Source of the DNA: Pseudarthrobacter sulfonivorans
GTDB lineage: Bacteria; Actinomycetota; Actinomycetes; Actinomycetales; Micrococcaceae
DNA: 64,000 nt
Reading direction: 5' to 3'
Assembly (NCBI RefSeq): GCF_001484605.1
Contig: NZ_CP013747.1
Span: 744,001 to 808,000 of the forward strand
Part shown: positions 1 to 9,279 of the stretch, one piece after another
Position numbering within the stretch: position 1 is the stretch's first letter
How the letters are laid out: every line of letters starts with the position of its first letter
Translations under genes and position numbers: made by a program
The notes under the pieces: model-generated
Seen by the model: the letters and a program-made list of their open reading frames with translations, nothing else
What the model was told of the DNA's origin: nothing
Database searches by the model: none

Positions 1-1569
1 ATCGATGAAGGTGATCTTACGATCGATGTCTTCGTGGGTGTGCGTGACCTGGTAAGCACCGATGTGCTGCGTGATGCCGCCGTGTTCGCCCGCCATAACG
101 TCGGACTTGCGGATGGCATCGAGCAGGCGGGTTTTACCGTGGTCAACGTGGCCCATAACGGTGACAACCGGAGGACGTGCCTCGAGGTCTTCGTCGCCTT
201 CGGCTTCGAGTTCTGCTTCGAAGTCGATGTCGAAGCCGGAGAGCAGCTCGCGCTCCTCATCCTCCGGCGACACAACCTGGAGCTTGTAGCCAAGCTCCTC
301 GCCGAGCAGTGCGAAGGTCTCTTCATCCAGCGACTGCGTGGCCGTGGCCATTTCGCCGAGGTGGAAGAGGACCGTCACCAGTGCTGCGGGGTTTGCCTCG
401 ATCTTGTCGGCGAAGTCCGTAATGGACGAGCCACGGCGAAGCCGGACTACGGTGTTGCCGTCGCCGCGGGGTACGCTCACGCCACCCAGCGACGGGGCAC
501 TCATCTGCTCGAGTTCCTGGCGCTTGGCACGCTTCGATTTGCGCTGCTTGCCGCGGCCTGCGCCGCCCTTACCGAAAGCACCCTGGGTGCCACCGCGACC
601 GCGGCCACCCTTGCCGAAGCCACCGCCGGCCGGAGCGCCGCCACCGGCACCCGGTGCGCCACCGGTGCCTGGAGCGCCACCCGGACGTCCGGGACCACGG
701 GCGCCGCCACCGGGACGGCCTGCACCAGCGGGTGCGGGACGCTCAGTGCGGTTGGGCATCATGCCCGGAGTAGGACGGTTTCCACCGGCACCTGCCGGAC
801 GGGGACCGCCGGCGCCTGCTGCGGGACGCGGACCACCCGGACGGGGGCCACCGGCACCGGCTGCGGGACGCGGACCACCCGGACGGGGACCACCGGCACC
901 GGCCGCGGGACGCGGACCACCCGGACGGTCGCCGTCGGGACGGCTTCCACCCGCGCGGGGCATGCCCTGCGAAGGAGCGAACGGGTTGTTACCCGGACGG
1001 GGAGCACGCTCTCCGTCGCCACCGCGGCCGCGGGGCATGCCCTGGGACGTGGCGAACGGGTTGTTACCCGGACGGGGACCGCCGGGACGCGGTGCAGAGC
1101 CGCCCTGCGAACCACCCTGTGTTGATCCGCCAGAGCGGGTCGGCGCGGCCGGGGCTTCAGCCTTCGGTGCCGGACGGGCACCAGGCTTGGCGCCGGTGGA
1201 CGGTGCGCTTGCGGCCGGGGCTGACGCAACCGGTGCTGCGGCAGGTGCTGCCGGAGCTGCGGAAACGGCAACGGGTGCAGCCGGAGCCGCAGCAGCTGGT
1301 GCTGCCGGGGCTGAGGGAGCTGCGGGGCCCGGAGCAGGTGCTGCGGGTCGTGTGTCGGCCGACGGGGCAGGCGCCTTGGGCGCGGCTGCCGGAGCTGCGG
1401 TCTTGGCAGCTGCGTCGGGGTAGGCGTTGCGGAGTTTCCGCACCACCGGGGCCTCAATGGTTGAAGAGGCGGAGCGAACGAATTCGCCCAGTTCCTGCAG
1501 TTTGGTTACTGCATCTTTGGAAGTAATACCGAGCTCTTTAGCAAGCTCGTGTACGCGGACCTTGGCCAC
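1..1569 (-). CDS. infB: Translation initiation factor IF-2, N-terminal part (gene runs off the left edge)
   Basis: IF-2 is the GTPase that brings initiator fMet-tRNA to the 30S subunit. The first 523 codons are visible. Residues 1-50 are the IF2_N helical domain ([13 protein letters not shown], then a SKDAV helix). Residues about 55-350 are a low-complexity Ala/Pro/Gly/Arg linker with internal repeats, as in actinobacterial IF-2. A basic stretch ([13 protein letters not shown]) and the second IF2_N domain follow, then the G1 motif GHVDHGKT near residue 475. The sequence ends just after it, so most of the G domain and domains II-IV are missing. I place the start at GTG 1569 with AGGAG four bases upstream; an overlapping ATG one base away is in the wrong frame. 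It follows ylxR in the nusA operon. Confidence 0.97.
   Translation of the reverse strand, partial: MAKVRVHELAKELGITSKDAVTKLQELGEFVRSASSTIEAPVVRKLRNAYPDAAAKTAAPAAAPKAPAPSADTRPAAPAPGPAAPSAPAAPAAAAPAAPVAVSAAPAAPAAAPVASAPAASAPSTGAKPGARPAPKAEAPAAPTRSGGSTQGGSQGGSAPRPGGPRPGNNPFATSQGMPRGRGGDGERAPRPGNNPFAPSQGMPRAGGSRPDGDRPGGPRPAAGAGGPRPGGPRPAAGAGGPRPGGPRPAAGAGGPRPAGAGGNRPTPGMMPNRTERPAPAGAGRPGGGARGPGRPGGAPGTGGAPGAGGGAPAGGGFGKGGRGRGGTQGAFGKGGAGRGKQRKSKRAKRQELEQMSAPSLGGVSVPRGDGNTVVRLRRGSSITDFADKIEANPAALVTVLFHLGEMATATQSLDEETFALLGEELGYKLQVVSPEDEERELLSGFDIDFEAELEAEGDEDLEARPPVVTVMGHVDHGKTRLLDAIRKSDVMAGEHGGITQHIGAYQVTHTHEDIDRKITFID
821..926 (-). repeat. 42-bp tandem repeat inside the infB linker
   Basis: A 42-bp unit begins at 821 and again at 863, and about half of it again at 905. 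Each unit encodes 14 residues of the form [14 protein letters not shown]. Because the unit is a multiple of three, gain or loss of a copy would keep the IF-2 frame. A second, looser duplication ([14 protein letters not shown]) lies at about 960-1075. Confidence 0.85.
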
Positions 1570-1721
1570 ATTTCTCCTGTCTCGGTCCGCACCGAGCCAG
1601 GCACGAACCGTCTACTTCTTACTGCGGGCCCCAGCCGCGGTTGCAACTACAGGGCCCATTGCAGAGCGCAACAAAGTTGTCATCGTTGCGCACTCATCGC
1701 TGGGAACTCATCGGGTTTCCA

Positions 1722-2075
1722 TCAGTTTTCTGACCCGCTTTCAGGTTGGACGGTTTTTGCTGCAGCTACCAGGGGTACCTGCAACGGGCTGGCATCCTGC
1801 TTGCCTGCCATGATCCGGCGTTCGACGGCGGTGGACCCGGTTGCCCCATTGAGGGCCCTTCCGAATGCTCGCCGCTTGACCGCCAGGGCCAGGCACGCTT
1901 CGCTGGGGTGCAGCCATGCACCCCTGCCAGCCATCCGGCGTCGTTCGTCTACCAGCACTGCGGTGGAACCGCTGCCTTCGGCGACGAGCCGGAGTAACTC
2001 AGACCGCGGTGCCTGCTTCCGGCATCCGATGCAGGTACGCTGCGGTTGATCCTCGGTGTGAAGCACTTCTGCCAC
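1722..2075 (-). CDS. ylxR: YlxR family RNA-binding protein (DUF448)
   Basis: This is a small basic protein found between nusA and infB in most Gram-positive bacteria and thought to bind RNA or modulate nucleoid and RNase P functions. The family signature RTCIGCRK lies near the N-terminus and is followed by LLRLVAEG and a GRGAWLHPS segment, both typical of YlxR. The frame is open upstream to a GTG at 2156 and contains an ATG at 2099. I prefer GTG 2075 because AGGAAG lies nine bases before it and the other two candidates lack a ribosome site; that gives 117 residues. It sits in the order rimP-nusA-ylxR-infB. The exact start is uncertain. Confidence 0.9.
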   Translation of the reverse strand: MAEVLHTEDQPQRTCIGCRKQAPRSELLRLVAEGSGSTAVLVDERRRMAGRGAWLHPSEACLALAVKRRAFGRALNGATGSTAVERRIMAGKQDASPLQVPLVAAAKTVQPESGSEN

Positions 2076-2268
2076 GGTGAGTATCTTCCTGACGTTCATA
2101 ACTGCTGGCCCTGAGGCCCCAACCGCATCGGCGGAACGGGAATTCTCAGGGCACACGAATACCGGCCGTTAGGCGCGGTCATGTCTATTCTAGCCCCCGG
2201 GGCAGTTCTGCCCGAAACCGGGGCTTCGGCCGAAGGTATCCGCCGCCGGCCGCCGCCCCGGAACCGGA

Positions 2269-3249
2269 TTAGCTTTCGCGCGCCGGGGCAGCGTCCGAGA
2301 CGATATCGATTCGCCAGCCCGTCAGCTTGGCCGCCAGCCGGGCGTTCTGGCCCTCTTTGCCGATGGCCAGCGAGAGCTGGTAGTCCGGGACCACCACACG
2401 CGCGGAGCGGGTGGCCTCGTCCACGATGGTGACCGAATTCACACGCGAGGGGGAAAGTGCACTGGCAATAAACGTTGCCGGATCCTCGCTGAAGTCGACG
2501 ATGTCGATTTTTTCGTCGTTCAGTTCCGTCATAACGGCGCGGACGCGGGAACCCATTTCGCCGATGCAGGCGCCCTTGGCGTTGATGCCCTGGGTGTGGG
2601 CCTTGACCGCGATCTTGGTACGGTGGCCGGCCTCGCGGGCCAGTGCCACGATCTCCACAGAGCGGTCCGCGATCTCCGGGACCTCCAGTTCGAAGAGCTT
2701 CCGGACGAGGCCCGGGTGTGAACGGGACAGGGTGACGGACGGGCCCTTGGTGCCGCGGTGGACATCGATAACGATGGCGCGGAGCCGGTTGCCGTGGATG
2801 TACTTCTCCCCCGGCACCTGTTCGGGCGGCGGCAGCAGGGCCTCCACCGAACCCAGGTTGACCTGGATCATGTGCGGGTTGTTGCCCTGCTGGATCAGGC
2901 CGGCCACAAGTTCACCCTCGCGGCCCTTGAACTCACCCAGGATGGCGTCGTCCTCGACGTCGCGCAGGCGCTGCAGGATGATCTGGCGTGCGGTGCTCGC
3001 CGCGATACGGCCGAAGCCGGCAGGAGTGTCCTCGAACTCGCCGATGGGGGCGCCGTCGTCGTCGATCTCCACTGCCCAGATGGTTACGTGGCCGCTCTTG
3101 CGGTCCAGCTCGGCCCGGGCCTTCTCGAAGGCGCCGGGCGATTTGTGGTACGCCACCAGGAGCGCCTGCTCGATGGTGGGGATCAGGAGGTCCAGCGGAA
3201 TTTCGCGCTCACGCTCCAGTAGTCTCAGCGCGCTCATGTCAATATCCAT
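2269..3249 (-). CDS. nusA: Transcription termination/antitermination protein NusA
   Basis: NusA binds RNA polymerase and nascent RNA and affects pausing, termination and rRNA antitermination. At 326 residues it has the short actinobacterial form: an N-terminal RNAP-binding domain (about 1-120), an S1 domain (about 125-200, containing [12 protein letters not shown]), and two KH domains (from about 200, with [16 protein letters not shown] and a terminal [14 protein letters not shown]). The acidic C-terminal repeats of E. coli NusA are absent, as expected here. The ATG overlaps the rimP stop in a TGATG arrangement, which suggests translational coupling. Confidence 0.97.
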   Translation of the reverse strand: MDIDMSALRLLEREREIPLDLLIPTIEQALLVAYHKSPGAFEKARAELDRKSGHVTIWAVEIDDDGAPIGEFEDTPAGFGRIAASTARQIILQRLRDVEDDAILGEFKGREGELVAGLIQQGNNPHMIQVNLGSVEALLPPPEQVPGEKYIHGNRLRAIVIDVHRGTKGPSVTLSRSHPGLVRKLFELEVPEIADRSVEIVALAREAGHRTKIAVKAHTQGINAKGACIGEMGSRVRAVMTELNDEKIDIVDFSEDPATFIASALSPSRVNSVTIVDEATRSARVVVPDYQLSLAIGKEGQNARLAAKLTGWRIDIVSDAAPARES

Positions 3250-3863
3250 CAGGCCTCCTCAGAAGGTCCATTGTGCTCAGGTTCCAGACCAGCTTCTTCG
3301 AGGTGGCTGAATTCGATCTCGACTTTTCCGTTGCGGATCCTGTCGAAAGGAAGAATCTGGGGCTCGCCCTGCTTGGGCTTCATGCCCTTCTTGACGGCGA
3401 TCTCCGGGATGATGGTGACGCCGGAATCGTCCACGGACTGGACCCTGCCGGTGACGTTTTCGCCCTGGATGACGTTGACCTTGACCATCCGGCCCCGGGC
3501 GCGGTGCCAGTGCCGGACTTCGGTGAGGGGACGCGCGACGCCCGGGGAGGAAACCTCGAGGTCGTAGGGGCGCCCGTCGTCTGCGGGATCATTGTCCAGG
3601 ACGTCGGAGAGGACCCTGGAGATGTCCGCGATGACATCGAGGTTTACGCCGCCGGTTTCCTCCTGCGGCAGGTCAACCACCACGTGGACCACGCGGTGTG
3701 AACCGGCCAGGATGGATACGTCCTCGAGGTACAGGCGGTTGGCCTGGACCGCCGGTTCCAACAGCGCCCGGAGCCTGACGGCTTCGGGATTGTTGGCGGG
3801 CGCAGCTTCAGCCGTACCCGTTCCGGTAGCGTCTGATGAAGTCGTGGCTTCTGCATTACTCAC
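3249..3863 (-). CDS. rimP: Ribosome maturation factor RimP
   Basis: RimP assists late assembly of the 30S subunit. The 204-residue protein has an Ala/Thr-rich N-terminal extension (about 30 residues) before the conserved core with [31 protein letters not shown] and a C-terminal SH3-like domain ending in [19 protein letters not shown] is the usual family signature. It is the first gene of the rimP-nusA-ylxR-infB unit, and its stop overlaps the nusA start. Confidence 0.96.
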   Translation of the reverse strand: MSNAEATTSSDATGTGTAEAAPANNPEAVRLRALLEPAVQANRLYLEDVSILAGSHRVVHVVVDLPQEETGGVNLDVIADISRVLSDVLDNDPADDGRPYDLEVSSPGVARPLTEVRHWHRARGRMVKVNVIQGENVTGRVQSVDDSGVTIIPEIAVKKGMKPKQGEPQILPFDRIRNGKVEIEFSHLEEAGLEPEHNGPSEEA

Positions 3864-3969
3864 GATGCCGGCCGCCTTCCAATAGATGATGTTGTGACTA
3901 CTAGCCTAACGATTTTCCGGCCACAGTGGTGCACGAAGATTGGCATCAGGCGTGAGAACATGGTCTGTT

Positions 3970-5118
3970 GTGAAAGACGACACGCAGAAATCCGGCCGCC
4001 GCAGGCGTTATTTCCAGTACGCCGTTTTTGCGCTGGCCGCCCTTCTGGTGGTGAGCCTCGGATTGGTGCTCATCCCCCGCGAACCGTCCCCGCCTGCGGC
4101 GCCGCCGTTTTCCGAGCAGGCAAGGGCATCCGCGTTCGCGGATTCCCTGACCCTCAGGGCCGCTGGCCTGGACCTCGAAGGCACTGCCGGCGCCACTGCG
4201 CCGGCCCCACAAGCGGCCGCCCTGGCCCGGATTGTGACTTTGCTGACTGTCCAGGCCCGGGCGTTGATGCTGCCGGCTGATGCGGCCGATCCTGCCCTGG
4301 ACCGTGCGGCTACTGCCCCCGTCCCTGCCCCGTCCACAGCGCTGGCCACCGTCACGCCGCCGTCCACCACCGCGGACTTCGCCGCTGCCCTCCAGGCAAG
4401 CGGGGCACAGCGGCTCCACGATGCCGAAACGGCCGACGGCGGCATGGCCCGCCTTCTCGCCGGCACCGGAACTGCCCAGCTTCTGGCTGCAGAGGACCTG
4501 GCCTCGGCGACCGGGATCGCGTTGGCTGCACTTCCGGGTTCTGGCCCCTCCTCCCCCGCATCGCCGGCCGCGGTAGCGTCCTTTACGGCTTCACGCGCCG
4601 CCAGCTGCGCCAGCGAAGCAGCCGCCAGCACTGGCGTGAACCTCGGTTCCGCCTTGTCCTTAGCCGTGGAGGGCGAGCTGGAACTGGTCTACGCGTATCA
4701 GGCCGCGCTGACCAGGCTTAACTCCGGGTCTGCGGGTCCGGCGTCGAACTTCCTGGCCCAGCACACCGCCCTCCGGGGCGAGGCGGAGGCCATGGGCAGG
4801 TCCCGCTGTGCCGCGGTACCCTCGAGGCAGCCCGGCTATGTCCTGAGCCAGGCGTTCCTGGCCGACCCTGCAGCGGGGCTGGGAACACTGGAGGCGGGGA
4901 CCCTTCCGGTGCTCGGCGACGTGGTGGCGCTCAGCGACGGGCGCGACCGCAGATGGGCACTCTCGGCGCTTCAGTCGGCGGCCCGGCGGACCGTCTATTG
5001 GGGTGCGTCGCCAGGCCCGGTCCCCGGCGTGGTCCTGGACGAAGCACTCCTGCCGCCACTGCCGGAGCCTGTATCAACTCCCGGAACTTCCACAACCAGC
5101 ACTCCCGGCAATTCGTAG
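3970..5118 (+). CDS. Membrane-anchored DUF4439 (ferritin-like) protein
   Basis: Function unknown. A basic N-terminus (SGRRRR) precedes one hydrophobic segment (about residues 14-36), so the rest is probably outside the membrane or attached to it. An Ala-rich central region follows. The last 150 or so residues match the DUF4439 pattern: a helical, ferritin-like fold with LSLAVEGELELVYAYQAAL and a later FLAQHTALRGEAEAM. No obvious di-iron EXXH pair is preserved. The tail is Ser/Thr/Pro-rich. I chose GTG 3970; the frame is also open to GTG 3952 and TTG 3940, and none has a strong ribosome site. It diverges from rimP. Confidence 0.7.
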   Translation: MKDDTQKSGRRRRYFQYAVFALAALLVVSLGLVLIPREPSPPAAPPFSEQARASAFADSLTLRAAGLDLEGTAGATAPAPQAAALARIVTLLTVQARALMLPADAADPALDRAATAPVPAPSTALATVTPPSTTADFAAALQASGAQRLHDAETADGGMARLLAGTGTAQLLAAEDLASATGIALAALPGSGPSSPASPAAVASFTASRAASCASEAAASTGVNLGSALSLAVEGELELVYAYQAALTRLNSGSAGPASNFLAQHTALRGEAEAMGRSRCAAVPSRQPGYVLSQAFLADPAAGLGTLEAGTLPVLGDVVALSDGRDRRWALSALQSAARRTVYWGASPGPVPGVVLDEALLPPLPEPVSTPGTSTTSTPGNS

Positions 5119-5169
5119 CCAAGGCACGGCACACTGGCCAGCCGCAGGCACTAATGCTTTGCTGGAGGC

Positions 5170-5898
5170 ATGGACAGTGCCGGTGCCCCCGCCCTTCATG
5201 AGAATGAGCCCCACCAAAACGACGTCGCTCAGCGCCTGAACTGGCTGCGAGCCGGCGTGCTGGGTGCCAATGACGGCATCGTCTCGGTCGCCGCAATCGT
5301 GGTGGGCGTCGCCGGTGTCACCACGCAGTCCGGACCGATCCTCGTCGCCGGCATGGCCGGTTTGGTGGGCGGAGCAGTATCCATGGCCTTGGGCGAGTAC
5401 GTGTCCGTCAGCAGCCAGAAGGACAGCCAGCAGGCCCTGATCGAAAAGGAACGCCTGGAGCTGCAGGAACAGCCCGAGGAAGAACTGGAGGAACTTGCGG
5501 CGATCTACCAGGGCAAGGGCCTGAGTGTGGACACAGCCTTGGCAGTGGCCAGGGAGCTGACGGCCCACGATGCCCTGGGCGCGCACCTCTCCGCCGAACT
5601 GAACATCGACGAAACAGACATTGTGAGCCCCTGGAATGCAGCCTTTGCTTCGGCGATTGCGTTCGTCACCGGCGCCATCCTGCCGATGGCCGCCATCCTG
5701 CTGCCACCGGAGAGCATCCGGGTCCCCCTGACGTTCGCGGCCGTGCTGGCGGCCCTCGCTGCCACCGGGGCGCTGGGAGCCTGGATCGGTGGCGGTTCGA
5801 AGCTGCGGGCCGCCGCCAGGGTGGTGGCGGGCGGGGCTTTGGCCTTGGCTGCCACGTTCACCATCGGCAACCTGCTTGGCGCAAGCGGCGTCCTGTGA
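5170..5898 (+). CDS. VIT1/CCC1 family transporter (iron/manganese)
   Basis: This 242-residue membrane protein belongs to the VIT1/CCC1 family, whose members move Fe2+ or Mn2+ across membranes. The N-terminal half has LRAGVLGANDGIVSVAAIVVGVAG and the conserved GAVSMALGEYVSVSSQKDS. A charged cytoplasmic insert rich in Glu (about residues 90-130, with ERLELQEQPEEELEEL) corresponds to the metal-binding helical domain of the family. Three more membrane segments complete the C-terminal half. A GGAGG lies directly before the ATG, unusually close. The stop overlaps the next start in GTGA. Metal specificity cannot be read from the sequence. Confidence 0.85.
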   Translation: MDSAGAPALHENEPHQNDVAQRLNWLRAGVLGANDGIVSVAAIVVGVAGVTTQSGPILVAGMAGLVGGAVSMALGEYVSVSSQKDSQQALIEKERLELQEQPEEELEELAAIYQGKGLSVDTALAVARELTAHDALGAHLSAELNIDETDIVSPWNAAFASAIAFVTGAILPMAAILLPPESIRVPLTFAAVLAALAATGALGAWIGGGSKLRAAARVVAGGALALAATFTIGNLLGASGVL

Positions 5899-6926
5899 CT
5901 GTCCAAATTGGCGTACCGATCCCGCCAGCCCTCAGCGGGCGTTACAGCCACAGCAGCGCGGGACGGGCCTGGCTTTCCTCCCTTCCGGGACTGGTGCAGG
6001 GGCGGCTGGAGCATTGGGAACTGGCTGTTGACCTGGAAGACGGTGCCCTCCCGTGGCATGGCCACGGCGGCGTGGTGGTTCCAGTCCGCCGGACGGACGG
6101 GACTCCGGCGGCGCTCAAGATCGCGTTTCCCCACGATGAGGCACGGGTGGAACGCCATGCGCTGGCGCTGTGGGGTGGCTCCGGCGCCGTCCGGCTGTTG
6201 GAATCCGACGCCGGAACGTGCGCCATGCTGCTTGAGCGGCTGAATGCGGACTCCTCGCTCCAGACCCTTCCGCTGGATCAAGCGGCGGTGGCGTGGGGCA
6301 GCACCATGCGGCAGTTGGGCCTGGTGCCGGACGGCCGGCCGCAGTGGCAGGAGTTCGATCACATCGCCGGGCGGGCCGAACAGTGGAGCGATGACCTGCC
6401 CGCCGACTGGGAACAGCAGGGCCGCCCGTTCCCGCGCTGGCTACTGGAGGCGGCCCTGGAAGTCTGCCAGACCCGCGGCGCCGTTGGCCGCCGCTCGGGC
6501 CGCGATGTCCTGGTCCATACGGACCTGCATTTCCTGAACATCCTGGCCCGGCCCCACACCATCAGCGGAGGGCTGCCCGGGGAGGCCTTCGTCGCCATCG
6601 ACCCGCAGCCCATGATCGGCGAACCGGAGTTCGCTGTGGCACCGCTGCTGTGGAACCGCCTCGGCGACCTGCCCCGGAGCGATCCGGCCGGAGGGTTGAG
6701 GCGGCGGTGCCAGGACTTCAGCGCCGCGGCCGGCCTCGACGCCGAAGCTGCGCGCCAGTGGGCCGTGGCACGCGAAGTGGAGAACGCCCTCTGCTACGCG
6801 TCCTTGCCGCGCCACCAGGGAGATCTGGCCCGGTCACTCTGGGTGGCCAGCACCCTTGCCGGGCGGACCCTCGATGGTCTCCCCTCTGCGCACGCCCTGC
6901 CTGAGCCGGGGCAGGGCGACAGCTGA
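5895..6926 (+). CDS. Aminoglycoside/hydroxyurea phosphotransferase-like kinase, APH(6) family
   Basis: The 343-residue protein looks like a small-molecule kinase of the APH(6)/hydroxyurea-resistance family. The catalytic loop is LVHTDLHFLNIL (the HxDxxxxN Brenner motif) near residue 205, and the Mg2+-binding aspartate follows in AIDPQPMIGEPEF, which resembles streptomycin 6-phosphotransferases. The GTG start overlaps the transporter stop, so the two genes are probably cotranscribed. Base composition matches the neighbours, so nothing suggests recent acquisition. Resistance to streptomycin is a family possibility only; chromosomal members in soil actinobacteria often have no known substrate. 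Confidence 0.75.
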   Translation: MTVQIGVPIPPALSGRYSHSSAGRAWLSSLPGLVQGRLEHWELAVDLEDGALPWHGHGGVVVPVRRTDGTPAALKIAFPHDEARVERHALALWGGSGAVRLLESDAGTCAMLLERLNADSSLQTLPLDQAAVAWGSTMRQLGLVPDGRPQWQEFDHIAGRAEQWSDDLPADWEQQGRPFPRWLLEAALEVCQTRGAVGRRSGRDVLVHTDLHFLNILARPHTISGGLPGEAFVAIDPQPMIGEPEFAVAPLLWNRLGDLPRSDPAGGLRRRCQDFSAAAGLDAEAARQWAVAREVENALCYASLPRHQGDLARSLWVASTLAGRTLDGLPSAHALPEPGQGDS

Positions 6927-7010
6927 GCGACGGGTGCCTCCCCGGGCAGGACGGATGTCTTCCGTGCGGGACAGTGCCCCCCCGGTGGTCGCGTAGGGCC
7001 TCGCCGGCGG

Positions 7011-8407
7011 TCAGCCAGCTGCCCGCACAGCCGCCAAAGCGGAGCTGACCGCTTCGACGGCAGTGCCGACGTCGTCCGCGTCAGTGCTCCAGTTGCTGAC
7101 CGAGACGCGCAGGACATCCCTGCCCTGCCAGTGTGAACCGGACATCCAGACCTTGCCGTCCTCGATCACCCGGGCTGTCACGGCGCGCGTGGTGGCATCG
7201 TCCCCGAAGGCGAGCGAAACCTGCGTGTAGTCCACCGTGTTGAGCACCTCGACGCCGTCCACGTCGGCCAGGCGGCTGCCGATCTGCGAAGCGGCGTCGG
7301 CGAGCCCGCGGACCTGGGCTGCCACGCCGTCCCGGCCCAGGGAGCGGAGGGCGGCCCACACCGGTACTCCGCGGCCGCGGCGGGACAGCTCCGGCGCTTT
7401 TTCGAACGGGTCGCCCGGGCCCTCGACGTCGTGGATCAGGTAGCTGGTGTGCTGCAGTCCCATGGCGCTGCGCAGCGCTGCCGAATCCCTGACGATGGCA
7501 ATACCGCAGTCGTACGGGACGTTGAGGGTCTTGTGCGCGTCGGTCCCCCACGAATCGGCCAGGGCCATGCCGCGGGTGAGGTCCGCGAATTCCGGCACGG
7601 CCGCGGCCCACAGCCCGAACGCGCCGTCCACATGCACCCAAGCACCGTGCCGCCGGGCAACCTCGATGGCCGCGTCGAAGGGGTCGAAGGCTCCGGAGTG
7701 GAGGTTGCCGGCCTGGAGGCAGACCAGCGCGGGCCCGGACCCTTCCGACAGCAGCCGGTCCAGCTCCACCGCCAGGAGCCTGCCTTGGGCATCTGCGGGG
7801 ACCGCCACGGGCCGGCCGAGGCCGAGGTACCGCAGGCCCAGGTCAATGGTCTCGTGGCGCTCCTGGCCCACAAAGCACCTGATCCGAGGGGCGCCGGCCA
7901 GGCCATCGCCGTCGAGGTCCCAGCCGGCATCGGCCAGCAACCGCCACCGGGCAGCGGCCAGCCCGGTGAGTTGGCCATGGTGGCACCCGTGGTGAAGCCG
8001 ACGTCGGATTCCGCCGGCAGCCCGAGAAGGTCCAGCAGCCAGTGGCCGGCTCCTTCTTCGATGGCGGCTATGGCGGGGGTGGCGTAACGCAGGCCCGCGT
8101 TCTGGTCCCACGCGCTGACCAGCCAGTCCGCGGCCAGGGCGGCAGGCAACGTCCCGCCGATCACCCAGCCGAAGAAGCGCCCGGAGGGCATGGCCATCAG
8201 CCCCGGTTCGGCCTTGTCCGCCAGGTACTCGACTACGTCAGCAGCGGGCATTCCCTCCGCCGGGAGAGGTCCCGCGAAGGCAGCCGCGAGATCGTGGGCG
8301 CTTTGGGCGGGCCCGACGCGCCTGTCCGGCAGGCTCGCCAGCCACTCGGCGGCGCGACGGGCCGCGGCTGACAACGCTTCCGAATAGGGTTCCCCGCCTG
8401 CGGACAT
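7011..8407 (-). pseudogene. Pyridoxal-dependent amino acid decarboxylase, broken by a -1 frameshift
   Basis: Two adjacent minus-strand frames together make one group II PLP decarboxylase. The first (from ATG 8407) carries the N-terminal domain to GFTTGATMAN. The second continues LTGLAAARWRLLADAGWD to the stop at 7011 and includes the PLP-binding segment DAHKTLNVPYDCG with its Schiff-base lysine. The join is at about 7970-7973: GCCAACTCACC is seen where GCCAACCTCACC would restore the family sequence MANLTGLA, so one C is missing. Restored length would be about 465 residues, normal for the family. Either a real inactivating mutation or a sequencing error; the reading is otherwise intact. Confidence 0.85.
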
Positions 8408-8475
8408 ACCTGCATGGTACGCCCGGCCAAGCAGGGCTGCGACGGATACAGGCTACGCGGGTTCCGCCACCCCGG

Positions 8476-9270
8476 TCAGGCGAAGTTTTCCTGCCAAACG
8501 TCGACGCCGAGTTTGATGATCAGGGCGCCCACCACCAGCAGGAATACAACGCGGATGAAGCGGCTTCCCTGCTTTACGGCGGTCCGCGCGCCCAGGTAGC
8601 CGCCCGCCATGTTGGCCAGGCCCAGCAGCAGCCCGACACCCCAGAGGATTGACCCATGGGGCAGGAAGAACAGCAGGGCGCCGGCGTTGGTGGCCATGTT
8701 CACGATCTTGGCTTTGGCGCTTGCTTCCAGGAAGGCATAGCCCATGGCCGAGACGAGCGCGATGATGAGGAAGGAGCCGGTGCCCGGACCAATCAGGCCG
8801 TCATAGAAGCCAATCACGGCCCCGATCATGCATGCCACCACGTAGTGCCTACGGCCATCGTGCCGCAGCACGGTGAGGTCACCGACGTTGGGCTTCAGCG
8901 CCGTAAAAAGCGCCACGACGACCAGCGCCACCACGATGACCGCCTTGAAGACACTCGCCGGCAGCGTGGCGGCGAGCACCGCCCCGGCGAAGCTGCCGGC
9001 AAGGGCGATCACCGCCATGGGCACGGCTGTCCGAAGGTCCGGTTTCACCCGCCCGTAGAACGTCACCGCACTCGTTGCGGTGCCGAAAATTGACCCCATC
9101 TTGTTGGTGGCCAAGGCCTGGACCGGCGTAATCCCGGGTACCAGCAGCATGGCCGGCAGCTGGAGCAGACCGCCGCCGCCCACCACGGCGTCCACCCAGC
9201 CGGCAGCAAATCCAGCCACCACAATCAGGATGATTGTGGTGAGCTGGATCGACTCGAACCCGGAAATCAC
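8476..9270 (-). CDS. TauE/SafE family sulfite exporter-like membrane protein
   Basis: A 264-residue polytopic membrane protein of the TauE/SafE (DUF81) family, linked to export of sulfite or sulfoacetate and related organosulfur anions. It has the two-fold repeat typical of the family: AGFAAGWVDAVVGGGGLLQLPAML at the N-terminus and GFYDGLIGPGTGSFLIIALV in the second half. The DxxxGxGGG-like and DGxxGxGxG motifs are diagnostic. Eight or so hydrophobic segments can be counted. It ends about 70 bases from the PLP decarboxylase and starts 10 bases after the proS stop, so it may be read from proS. Substrate unknown. Confidence 0.85.
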   Translation of the reverse strand: MISGFESIQLTTIILIVVAGFAAGWVDAVVGGGGLLQLPAMLLVPGITPVQALATNKMGSIFGTATSAVTFYGRVKPDLRTAVPMAVIALAGSFAGAVLAATLPASVFKAVIVVALVVVALFTALKPNVGDLTVLRHDGRRHYVVACMIGAVIGFYDGLIGPGTGSFLIIALVSAMGYAFLEASAKAKIVNMATNAGALLFFLPHGSILWGVGLLLGLANMAGGYLGARTAVKQGSRFIRVVFLLVVGALIIKLGVDVWQENFA

Positions 9271-9279
9271 CGCCGCAGG

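Noticed and set aside
821..926. Regularly spaced repeats as a possible CRISPR array
   Set aside because: The 42-base units are contiguous, in frame and coding, with no variable spacers.
34..1423. Two long plus-strand open frames opposite infB
   Set aside because: They are composed of Ala/Pro/Gly/Thr repeats mirroring the GC-rich IF-2 linker and have no ribosome site or domain.
5895..6926. APH(6)-like gene as acquired antibiotic resistance
   Set aside because: No mobile element, composition like its neighbours and an overlap with the upstream chromosomal gene argue for a resident gene.
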